From the NCBI GenBank assembly GCA_030734395.1, contig JAUZTG010000029.1, forward strand, positions 5,270,001 through 5,334,000: a stretch of 64,000 nt of DNA, given 5' to 3'. Positions 44,932 to 55,022 of the stretch are shown here, piece by piece. The stretch's first letter is position 1; each line of letters opens with the position of its first letter. The position numbers and the translations under genes were made by a program. Under the pieces are notes generated by a model. It had not been told where the DNA came from. It saw nothing but the letters and a program-made list of their open reading frames with translations, and searched no databases. The DNA comes from Sarocladium kiliense. Taxonomy: Eukaryota > Ascomycota > Sordariomycetes > Hypocreales > Sarocladiaceae.

Positions 44932-45548
44932 TCAGAAGAACTTGACACCTTGTGATTCTTCCTGACCGAAGATCTGTGCCTTGCCGCGCTTGACGAGTAT
45001 GTTGAGAGCTTTGAGGAGGACTTCGGTATCGATGCCATGCAGTTCTGGAGGGGTTTCAAAGAGTTAGCGTAGTTCCTATCGTAAGAGAATGCTTTAGAAG
45101 GGGACCACGTGTGCTCACCTGTACCTGTTGTAGCATCACCCTGCGTCAACTCATACACCGTGACAACCGCACCCTTCTGTCCCGTATCATCCACCCACTG
45201 CTCAACTGCCGCAGCCCACTCCTCCAGCTTCTTCCAATACACAAAGACGACATCACCATTCACCCCACCACTGACGAACTCAACCCTGCCCTCCTTGTGC
45301 ATAAACAGCGCAACGTCTCGGATATCGCGTTGGGAGAGTCGCCGGTCGATGGTGGAGTTGCGGAAGAGGGGGGAGTCGAGATCCAGGAGGTTGAGGCGGA
45401 AGATGCGGTGGTGCCGGCAGTAGGCGAGGATGAGAGAGGACCATTTGGAGAGTTGGGCGTGGTGGGTTGTTGTGTTGAGTTGGCGGGTGAAGAAGGGGGG
45501 AAAGTTGTACTCGGGAGGGAACGTGAACGGGGCCGATGAGGTGGCCAT
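44932..45548 (-). CDS. vps25: VPS25, ESCRT-II subunit
   Basis: This small ESCRT-II subunit bridges to ESCRT-III during multivesicular body formation. Two exons (45548-45119, 45044-44932) give 180 aa, as expected for the family. It has two winged-helix domains. The N-terminal PPXY-type entry is 'FTFPPEYNFPPFFTRQLN', which family members use to contact Vps22 and Vps36. The core includes 'LSKWSSLILAYCRHHRIF' and 'FMHKEGRVEFV'. The C-terminal winged helix ends with 'ELHGIDTEVLLKALNILVKRGKAQIF' across the intron and the ending 'GVKFF'. It is convergent with rtt107, 238 bp apart. Divergent from niiA. Confidence 0.95.
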
Positions 45549-45993
45549 GGTGAGCGATGGCACTGGAAAGGAACTGGCGGTGGTGTTGAAGGTTGAAGCG
45601 CACAAAAGACAGCTATTGAGGGAGGTTGAACGAAGCTCAAGTTGGAGACCGTGATGGAGGGGTCCCTGGCAGGCACCGCGGGGTATGACGTGCAGCGCTA
45701 ACCTTCACAAGCATCAACCCCTGGACCAGGAACGTGGAAACGAGGAGGGCAACATGATCAATGATGTATTGTGACTGGTCAATATACTACAGGCGATGAA
45801 GCAATCTCACAAGGCTCGAGGGCGGATGCTCCGACGAGCACGAAGACACTTGCCGCCAGGGCACGTGACATCAGTCGATGGTAGCGATAAGCAAGTTCGG
45901 AGTTGAGAGGCAGGAGCACGTCCTCAGCCTCAGGAGCTCCTTCCTCGGACACCTCAATTCGACGCCAAATACTTTTCTTCGTTACACACACTT

Positions 45994-45999
45994 TTATCT
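45994..45999 (-). promoter_or_regulatory. GATA site (AGATAA on - strand)
   Basis: TTATCT on the + strand is AGATAA, a match to the AreA/NIT2 HGATAR site. It lies about 545 bp upstream of niiA. Confidence 0.5.
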
Positions 46000-46093
46000 A
46001 CACGTGAGCAGATGTTTCAACTTCCTCTCGCCATAATCGCTCAATCGCAACGCCCCTCCTCGGAAATCCATCCCCCACTGTTCATTTGTTAGC

Positions 46094-46118
46094 TTATCAT
46101 GCCGTCGTCCCGCTATCT
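46094..46118 (-). promoter_or_regulatory. paired GATA sites (TGATAA, AGATAG)
   Basis: TTATCA (46094-46099) and CTATCT (46113-46118) are two HGATAR sites 13 bp apart in the same orientation. They lie just before the NirA-type site, an arrangement that suits cooperation between AreA and NirA. Confidence 0.55.
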
Positions 46119-46130
46119 CTCGCACCCTTT

Positions 46131-46138
46131 CTCCGCGG
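46131..46138 (+). promoter_or_regulatory. NirA-type binding site CTCCGCGG
   Basis: It is a perfect match to the Aspergillus NirA consensus CTCCGHGG, about 404 bp upstream of the niiA ATG and beside GATA sites. NirA is the nitrate-specific activator. Binding here is inferred. Confidence 0.65.
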
Positions 46139-46192
46139 GCGACGACCTCAGTTTCAGACCCGCCTCTGATTGGCTCCCGTGTTAAACGTCCC

Positions 46193-46198
46193 TTATCT
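46193..46198 (-). promoter_or_regulatory. GATA site (AGATAA on - strand)
   Basis: TTATCT on the + strand, in CCCTTATCTTCG, is AGATAA, a strong AreA/NIT2-type site about 345 bp upstream of niiA. Confidence 0.55.
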
Positions 46199-46541
46199 TC
46201 GCCATTGCGCCCGTCCGGCTCCATCACCCACGCAAATCACCTCGACTACAGGATACGTCAATTACCTCGGTGCTGACTGGTCCATCTACCGGTTGTTGTC
46301 TGGACTTGCAGTGGAGTCTCGCCTATGCTGGATGCCGTGGAGATGTCGTGCACGTCACTTTCTCCGGAGATGCTTTGCGCAAGGTGTATGGTTTCTGTGG
46401 TGTGGTATTCACGTTGTCTAGCTGAGATGACCCAAATGCGAATTTTGTTCTCCTGTTGGAAACTTGAACCTTGTCTCTTCACGATTATGATCTGAACTGC
46501 TTCTTCCCATTCATCTTGCTGCAGGCCATTGTACAAGCATC

Positions 46542-49500
46542 ATGGCTGTCACACGGAAGAGGCTTGTTGTCGTTGGCCTGGGTATGGTCGGCATCGCCTT
46601 CATGTATGTTGCGCCGCCGCCCATGTTCACACGCAGTGAAAGATAGCTAACCAAAGTACTGAACAGTGAGAAGGTTCTCAAATACGATGCCCGTGATCGC
46701 CAATACGATATCACAGTCCTCGGCGAGGAACCTCACCTGGCCTATAACCGTGTGGGCCTTACCACATTCTTCAGCCATCGCAAGGTCGAGGAGCTTTATC
46801 TCAACCCTGCAGAATGGGTGAGTAACCATAGTAGTCTCTCGCCATGAAAGGAAACCCTCGCTGATGCATACAACAGTACACGGAGGCCCCCAAGGGAGCC
46901 CTGGGTTACCATGTCAACTCCAAAGTCATTTCCATCGACTCACAAACCAAGACCGTTACATGCGAAAATGGCGAGATCGTTTCATACGACATTCTCGTTC
47001 TCGCCACTGGCTCTGATGCCATCCTCCCACGACATACCCCTGGCCACAATGCTACCGGTGTCTTTGTTTACCGAACCATCGATGACCTGATGCGGCTCAT
47101 CTCCTTTGCCGACGAGAGGAAAGGCACCACAGGCTTGGTCGTTGGAGGCGGTCTCCTAGGTCTCGAAGCCGCGAAAGCAATGATGGACCTGGAGTGCTAT
47201 GGCAAAGTCGGCTTGATCGAGCGTAATGGATGGGTCATGAACCGTCAATTAGACGGCGAGGCCGGTACCATGGTGGTCAACCAGATCCGAGACCTCGGTC
47301 TCGAGGTCAACCTTCGGAAACAAATCGGCGAGATCAAGGTCGACTCAAGAAACCACGTCACAGGTGTCATTTTTCAAGATGGTGAGCAGATGGACTGCTC
47401 GACAGTCTGTTTCGCCATCGGTGTCAGTGCAAGAGACGATCTTGCCAGGGCGTCCGGCATTGACTGTGAGGAGCGCGGCAATGGCATCATCGTTCAAGAC
47501 GACCTTAGTACCAACATCAGCGATATTTATGCCATCGGCGAATGCGCAAGTTGGAAGAACCAGACTTTTGGTCTCATCGCTCCAGGTATCGAGATGGCCG
47601 ATGTTTTGGCTTTCAACTTGACCCAAGCACATCTGCACTCCCCAAGAGCGTACAACAAGCCCGACATTAGTACGAAGCTGAAACTTCTCGGTGTCGATGT
47701 TGCTAGCTTTGGTGACTACTTTGCTGACCGCGATGGACCAAAGTACTTGCCACCAAAGTATGCAAGGAAGGTCAATGGTGTTAATGGCTCTTCAGGCGAC
47801 TCTTCGCCACCAACCGTTAAATCATTAACCTACAAGGACCCCTTCCAGAACATTTATAAGAAGTACATCTTCACCCAAGATGGCAAATACCTCCTAGGAG
47901 GTATGATGATTGGCGATACCAAAGATTACAGCAAGCTCGTCCAGATGATCAAGAAGAACCAGGAGCTAGAGGTCCCTCCTGGTGAGCTTATCCTCGGCGC
48001 AAAGAAAGAGGGCGATGAGGGCGACGACCTTGACGATGATGCGCAGGTGTGCTCTTGTCAGAATGTCACCAAAGGCGATATCGTCAGCTGCGTCAAGGAC
48101 GGTACATGCACAGATATCGGTGCCATCAAGACGTGCACAAAAGCCGGTACAGGTTGTGGTGGATGCATGCCTCTCGTCACGACAATTTTCAACAAGACCA
48201 TGCTTTCCATGGGCAACGAAGTCAAGAACCACGTTTGTCCACATTTCAACTATTCTCGCGCTGAGCTGTACCACATTGTCATGGTCAAACGTCTCAAGTC
48301 TTTCCCGGATGTGATGCGCGAGGCGGGTAACGATCCTGCCAGTGACGGTTGTGAGTTTTGCAAACCCGCCGTGGGCAGCATCTTCGCTTCACTTTGGAAC
48401 CGTCATGTTATGGATAAGCCTACACACGGTCTGCAGGATACCAATGATCGGTACCTTGGCAACATTCAGCGCGATGGCACATACTCTGTAGTGCCCCGTG
48501 TGTCTGGAGGCGAGATCACACCCGACAAGCTTGTGGTGATTGGTGAGGTGGCACAGAAGTACGGGTTATACACAAAGATCACCGGTGGACAACGCATTGA
48601 TCTTTTCGGAGCCAAGAAACAAGATCTGCTAGACATTTGGGGTCGTCTCGTGGAGGGGGGCATGGAGTCGGGGCATGCATATGCCAAGTCTCTGCGAACT
48701 GTCAAGAGTTGTGTTGGCTCAACATGGTGCAGATATGGTATTGGAGACAGTGTTGGTATGGCTGTAAGAGTCGAGGAGCGGTATAAGAGTATCCGCGCAC
48801 CACACAAGTTGAAGGGTGGCGTCAGCGGATGTGTGCGCGAGTGTGCGGAGGCACAGAGTAAGGAGTAAGTACCAGCTCACCTCAATGCTCCCTTTTGTAT
48901 GTGGTGACAGAACTAACATCAATTAGCTTTGGTCTCATTGCCACGGAGAAAGGCTTCAACATCTTCGTCGGCGGCAACGGTGGTGCTAAGCCCCGCCACG
49001 CCGAGCTCTTCGCGCGCGATGTTCCTCCCTCCGAAGTCATTCCCATTCTCGATCGCTATCTAATGTTTTACATCCGCACCGCCGACCGTCTTCAACGTAC
49101 CGCTCGCTGGATGGAGGCTCTCCCAGGTGGCCTCAAATATCTTCAAGAAGTTATCCTGGAGGACAAGCTTGGTATCTGCGAATCACTCGAAGCGCAAATG
49201 CAGGAGCTCGTGGACAGCTTCTTTGATGAATGGCATGAGGCTATCAATACACCAGCAATTGCGAAGAAGTTCCGTCAGTTCCACAACACCACTGAGGAGA
49301 CGCAAAACGTTGAGATGGAGCCAGAACGAGGACAGACTAGGCCAGTCTTCTGGCCAACTGAGTCTGCAGAGGAAGACTTCAAAGGGCTGAGAAGCAAGTG
49401 GTCTTCTATGACTTGGGAGCCAGTCATCGAATCGAAGTACTTCGACGGCGCAGACAACATGCCCAACGGCATATCTGCCAATATCAAGCGTGGTGATACT

Positions 49501-50037
49501 CAGCTCGCGGTCTGGAGGTACAAAGGCCAATTCTACGCCACCCAGCAAATGTGTCCTCACAAGCGCGCCTTCGTTCTCTCAGACGGCCTTCTCGGTCAAG
49601 ACCCCAACAAGTCCTGTGATAAGGAGAAGCCCGGCTCAGGAGAAGGCCCTCAACCTTCCGCTGCACCATGGGTCTCTTGCCCGCACCACAAGCGCAACTT
49701 CGACCTCGACTCCGGAGCCTGCAAGACAGACACGGCTCTCTCCATTGCGACGTTCCCTGTTGAGCCTCATGCCGAAGATGGAATGGTGTATCTCCAGTTG
49801 CCACCTGTGGAGGAGCTAGATGCCGAGTTGGGTACGAAGAAGTGGAAAGTGAAGAAGGGTGATGATGGCGGAGAAGGGGCGGAGAAGTTCAAGGAGCTGG
49901 ATAAGAAGATTGGCTTCGTGGGAAGAAGAGGGAAGAAGCCCGGTGTGAAGCCGACGATCAACGGCGCAGCAGGATCGAAGATGAAGAGGCCGGTTGAGTT
50001 GATGGCTGGAGGATGTGGTTCGGCACCAGACTGGTAA
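46542..50037 (+). CDS. niiA: assimilatory nitrite reductase [NAD(P)H]
   Basis: The enzyme reduces nitrite to ammonium with six electrons from NAD(P)H. Four exons (46542-46603, 46667-46817, 46877-48864, 48927-50037) give 1103 aa. Modules in order are: FAD/NAD(P)H domain (1-about 400; 'VVVGLGMVGIAF', 'LATGSDAILP', 'VVGGGLLGLEAAKAM', 'IYAIGECASW'); BFD-like [2Fe-2S] segment (about 460-510; 'CSCQNVTKGDI', 'GTGCGGC'); sulfite/nitrite reductase repeats with the [4Fe-4S]-sirohaem cysteines 'CVGSTWC' (about 683) and 'CVREC' (about 725); and a C-terminal Rieske-type domain with 'CPHKR' and 'CPHHKR' (about 943-990). The length and order are standard for fungi. No nitrate reductase or nitrate transporter is adjacent, unlike the classical clustered arrangement. 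NirA and GATA sites upstream suggest nitrate induction and nitrogen repression. Confidence 0.97.
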
Positions 50038-50559
50038 GATGCTTGCTCATGTTTAACATTGGGGAATATACAAAGCGGAATCCGGGGACACACATGGTTT
50101 CTTACGAGATATACATGACATGAAAAGTAGATATAGGCATGACGATTCAATAACGAGGTCTACTACTTATACCTTGGGAACATCGCGAACATAGGAGGGG
50201 GTATGTAATAATGCCAAACTCCGACAACAAAAAGCAAACGAGATCCGTGCGGTTGTTCGAACATTGACAAAAATGCCATCAAAAAAAAAAAACTCGCCAG
50301 CCACCAGATGAACCCTGTTTCAAAATTTCAACATTGACTCGCCGGTCAGACCTCCGAACTTTCCACAGATAAATAATAGATTCCGTCCCGCGGTATCTCG
50401 ACTTCAATCCGAGTCCCACTGGTGTAGTGATGTGCATAGTCTATTGGCGTGTTTTTTGTACACATGCTTGTGTTTCGTGTAGAAGCATGCTTTCGTTATT
50501 ATGTTCGTAAAACAATAGGGAATGAGGTCGTAGCATGGTGGCAATACGAACAAGACAGC
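50038..50559. other. intergenic between convergent niiA and srbA
   Basis: Both 3' flanks are present, with a run of A near 50280. No gene is seen. Confidence 0.5.
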
Positions 50560-53542
50560 TCACTGCTCTCCCTCACTGAGAGTGCCGTAGCCGGTGTCCA
50601 CTTCCATGCCAACCAAGTTCTTGGTGATGTCGAGGCATCGGTCAACAACTTTGTGCCGCACATCCGCATCGACACCCCGCTCGCTGCCGGATGGACCGCC
50701 CATCCAAAGCCTCAGGTTGCCAGCCAGGCGCTCAAGGGTCAGACCAAACTGGCCAGCTGCATCCTTGTGCTCGAAAAGAACTTCCATAAGCTGGAAGGCG
50801 GCGGTGCATCCGAGAAGAGACATGGAAGAAACAACACTCGGGGTCATGATGCTGTCAACGAGGCGGATAAGCTTCTGCTGAGGAGCCATCTTGGTGTCGC
50901 CGAGGCGGCGAAGGTGGGCAATGGCCATTGCGCATCGAAGCGTGAGACGGAGATCGGGGCTACCGAGGAAGGAACCGGATTCGATGATAGAAGTTGACTT
51001 GCTAAGCGAGTTTTCCTCCTTGCCAGGGCCAACTGCCTCGAGAGCGGAAGCAATGTGAGCACCGCGATGTTGTTCGATGAGAAGGGCACGAGCAACAACA
51101 GCTCGTACGCGCGCAACGGAGCCGATAGGAGCAGCCTGGATTGCGAGATTGATATCTTCGGCCTTGGTCTTCTCGCTTTCATCATCGCGAGCGAGAACGT
51201 CGGCAAGGATGGCATGGAGAGCGCCAGTGGACCACCAAGCCGCAACTGCATCTAGAGGGGTGCCGAGGGCTAGGTCATCAACAACGGCGTCCATACCGTC
51301 GATATGCTGCTTCACGTTGTGCGTCGTGTCACGGTTGAAGGCCAGGTTGTGGGCCCTCTGGATCACATCGGGGTTCAGGACATCGTCGCAGTCAAGCTCG
51401 ACCAACGCTGCAAGATGTTCAGGAAGCTCGTCATCGTTTTGCTCGTTGGAGTCGCGACGAAGCTGTGCAAGAATGCGGTTCAGATTGCGTGCCTCGTTCC
51501 ACCTCGATCGGGCCAGCTTGGCGGCCAAAGCGTTCGTGACTCTCTGTTGCAAGTTGTTGCTGCTCAGGCCCCAGAGAATGACGCGGATGTGAAGGGCCTT
51601 CAGCATCAACCGACTCGGGGTATCAGGCAGGGTTCCGGATGCAAGGAGAGTCAAGAGAAGGCGGCTATCGTTGATTTCCACATCGCCGCCTGCCAATTGA
51701 GAGTCAAGAGCAATCGACCATGCCTTGACGCGTGCCGCTTCTTGTTCTTCAGTCAAGCCAGTGATCATCTGGTAGCCCTGCATACCAACAGCATTGCGCA
51801 TGCTAAGTTTGCAAATCTTGAGCAAAAGCGCGGCAGCTTCGAGGATGAAGTTGTGACGTGGAACCCAGACCGTCTGGATAGAGGTGAGCCAGGCTTGGCG
51901 CCGAACATGAATCGACGAAGCGAGGGAGGGCAACGGGCGAAGTGTTGCCATATCCAGCTTCTTCGTCTTCGGATCAGGGGAGCTGAAGAGCGAGGGGACG
52001 AAAAGCCACAAGAATGTGCCGAGAACGAGGAGAAGCTTGAGGGAACTGTGAACGTGATAGCCCATAACGTGCATATCTAAGCCATGAGCCATGCGGCTGA
52101 GAAGATGAATCGGCGCAGCAAAGAGGCCACGCCCCTCAGGAGTCTCGTTGCTTAGCTCTTCTTCACGCACGGCCTCGAGGATCATGAGACCAGCGAGAGA
52201 TCCGACCATGAGCTTGCCGTAATAAGGGCTGACATTTGGCCAGCGAGATTGTGATGCCTGCTTCTGCTGCTGAATCTGTTGTTGCTGCTGAATTTGCTGC
52301 TGCTGGATGATCCTGGCATTGGGCGCCTGATTGTAGTAGTGCTGCTCAGGCACGGGGTAAGGGCGTCCGGCGGCCATTTGGGCCGATAGGATTCGCTTCA
52401 TGTCGTCGGGAACCTGTATCATGCCAACCGGTGCAGCACTGCCGTCTTGCTGGAGCGACATAGGTGAGCCGACACCATGCGCATCGTGGGTGTACTGCAT
52501 TGGAGTTGGGGGATGCTGCTGTGGGATCGAGCCATTCATGGCACCGGCCATGAAGAGCTTTTCGAATGCAGCGATCCTAGCCTGCATAGCGTTGTTCTCG
52601 TCAAGCAAGCGGTTATTGCGTTTTTCAAGATGGCGAATATACTCAGTCGCTTTGCTCAAAACCTCCTAGATGTCAGCTGCAAGTCTCATCAGCAATGTCC
52701 TCAGCTTATGCACTTACCGTAGCCTTGTTGAGCTTGTGAGCTGGAGTAAGTCCGTGAAGCTCCTCGCGATCCTCGGTTGTATCTTCGCCTCGCACGCTCT
52801 TCGACATGATGCGCAGACTGGGGACGCTGTCCCTGAGCGCGGCGATCTTGTCATTGAGGTTCATCCGATAACGCTTCTCGATCATGTTGTGGGCAGTTTT
52901 CTTGATGGGCTTTCCCTCCTCGTCTTCTTCCTCCTCATCCTCCGGCTCATCCGATGATTTCCGCTTTCTGGATCCTGCCTTCCCTTGGCCGGCCTGAAGA
53001 GTATCTGGCGACGATAAGTTACCGAGCTTCCCGTCGGAGTCTGGGCTCGAGGCACTGTTGGGCGACGTGTAGCGCAGGTTGGGTGGCATGGCGATGTTAC
53101 GCAGCTCCTCCTGCAAAGCTGGCGTCAACGTAGTGGTACCAGCTGGACGCTTCGCTGCCGATTTTGCCGTCGATGTCTGCGTGACCTGGCCCATCTGCTG
53201 CTGGTCGTCCGGCAGGTTCGAGCCGAAGACGAAGGCCGGGTTGACATCGCCCTGGGAGAAGTTGACCATGTCGGCGGGAAAGCTGTCCATGGGCAGCATC
53301 CCGCTGGCCCAGGCGGAGGTCGGCATGGAATTGGGTGCGGTAGTTAAAGTTGAAGAAGCGTAAGCAGTCGTGGCGGGGGCTCCGGAGGTTCCAAAGTGCA
53401 TCCAGTCAGGTGAGGTGAAGTAGGAGTGAGACGATACGTGGGCAGATGGCCGGGAGGACGATGGTGAGTCGTCGTGGACAAAGCTCAATCTCGGATCATC
53501 CAAGCCCAAGAGCTGGTCATCATGCTCGGAGACAGGTGCCAT
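50560..53542 (-). CDS. srbA: SREBP-type sterol/hypoxia regulator (SrbA homologue)
   Basis: This is a membrane-bound transcription factor released by proteolysis when sterol or oxygen is low. Two exons (53542-52718, 52665-50560) give 976 aa, like Aspergillus SrbA. The bHLH region (about 216-295) contains 'HNMIEKRYRMNLNDKIAALRD' with the SREBP hallmark tyrosine at about 225, where ordinary bHLH proteins have Arg. The long loop contains acidic residues and the leucine-zipper side is 'EYIRHLEKRNNRLL'. A Gln-rich stretch lies near 395-412. Two hydrophobic segments (about 424-442 and 484-502, 'LMVGSLAGLMILEAV' and 'LKLLLVLGTFLWLFVPSLF') form the ER hairpin. The C-terminal part is the conserved SREBP-associated domain of fungal homologues. 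The intron falls inside the bHLH and joins 'LNKAT' to 'EVLSKATEYI'. A candidate sterol-response site lies 65-75 bp upstream. Confidence 0.95.
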
Positions 53543-55022
53543 GGTGGTGGTCCAGTGATATTATCCCACGGGCGGAAAGCGAAGAGGGCGAGCATGCATC
53601 CGCAAGAGTGGCGTGATTCCCCAGCACAGCACAAAGTAGTCGGGTAGTTGTGTTGCCTTGATGGTGGAGGGCGGCTGGAGGGGCGTGGACTGTCCTATGC
53701 TCCTAACGTCCGTTTTCGCAAGCCTTGTCAGCCTCTGAGAGTGCGCATAGAGTTGGACGATCAGAGCACCAGGGCGGTAAGAGTAGGTGAGGAACAGGGG
53801 TTTCAGCACGTTCGGAGGGGGAAGCGGAGTAGCGTGCCTGCGAGAGTGGCGTGTCACGACGGAGATGGAGTGGTACGATTCTGACAGAAAGGTCGATGCT
53901 GGCTGGTGCTGGGGAATTCGATTGTGGTAAGGCCGGGACGAGTCGGCTGTTTTCGCCCAGCAAAAGGGTCCTTGCAAGGGATGCTGAAGTTCAAGGGTGT
54001 ACAGGACAGATGACGTGGTTTGCGACGAAATAATGCAAGGAACAAGACACCCGAGGATGAATTTGATGACGGCAACTAGATTGCAAAATTGAGAGAAAAA
54101 GGCAGTGGGATCTCAGGACAGAGCAAAGCGACAACAATAGGCTCGGCTGGCGGAGTGGCCGTGGAATGCAGCTGAAGGTATAACCAGCGCGACCCACCCT
54201 GGGCTGGTGCTGCGACAGGAATCGTACGATTCCCAAGAGTCTTGGCCCACTGGCTAGTCTCGAGTCTCGGCCCTGTATCGTTGACAGCAGCCGGGGTGGT
54301 TTTGGGTTGAGTCCTCTGTGCAGTAGTGAGGCGGTTGGACGCGTGCAGCAAAGCATGGGCGACTCATGGAGGGTAGGCGAAGAAGGTGGTTGGTTGAGGG
54401 GCGATGTCGAGAGGGTCTGTGTGGAGCTGCCTGAGGCCGCAAGGGGTGTTTGGGAGTGCTGACTCAGCAACGTCCAAACAACCAAGGTCAGACAATGGCA
54501 GATGAGGATATAGTGAGTATAGGGTAGTTGAAGGCCGTTGCATGAGAATCTGATCAGGTGAATATGTGAAGTATTATCTCAATCACCAGTCCTCAAGGCA
54601 TTACAGGGGTTGAATCTTCATGATTGACTTGAGAGTATAATGACTGCGACTGAAAGTTCAATCTGAGCTGTCTCATGAGCGTTCCAACCCCGAATGGTCT
54701 CGGAACGAAGTCATGATGGCTCGAGTCATAATAAATAAGACGTCGGAGTCAAAGGCAGAAATGGACACCGATTGTATACCGTTTTTCATGTCGAATTGTT
54801 ATCTTGACACAGCGTTGAAACATAGCAAGTGATTGCATTAGAGTCCATGTATGAGCTACAGCCCCTAGCACTAAGCCCCTGGTATAAATATGCACAGTAA
54901 ACGACTCCATCGTCTAACTCCCCGTGTCATGACACCGTTTGACTTAATTTCATAACGCCTGTGAGCTGATCACATGTCTTGTGCCCCGGACCGCCTATAT
55001 GTAATGCACCTGAACCCCAACC
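53543..55022. other. srbA promoter and leader, 3' flank of membrane protein gene
   Basis: No gene is recognised. A 164-codon - strand frame (54485-53991) has no ATG start. GAGTGGCGTG occurs twice (53606-53615 and 53844-53853), the first as part of the SRE-like site listed below. Confidence 0.5.
53607..53617 (-). promoter_or_regulatory. SRE-like site upstream of srbA (ATCACGCCACT)
   Basis: Read on the - strand, ATCACGCCACT fits the fungal SrbA/SREBP pattern RTCA(T/C/G)(C/G)CCAC(T/C) as I recall it. It is 65-75 bp before the srbA start codon on the coding strand, which suggests autoregulation. Confidence 0.5.

Larger units (their letters stand above)
45549..46541. promoter_or_regulatory. niiA: vps25 / niiA intergenic promoter region
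   Basis: It lies between two divergent genes. It contains a NirA-type site and at least four GATA-type sites (listed separately), a CCAAT box on the - strand near 46170 (CTGATTGGCT), and a CACGTG element near 46002. No other gene is recognised. Confidence 0.65.

Noticed and set aside
51304..52080. 258-codon + frame antisense to srbA
   Set aside because: It is the complement of the conserved SREBP C-terminal region.
53991..54485. 164-codon - frame upstream of srbA
   Set aside because: No ATG start, and its position and composition fit promoter/leader DNA.
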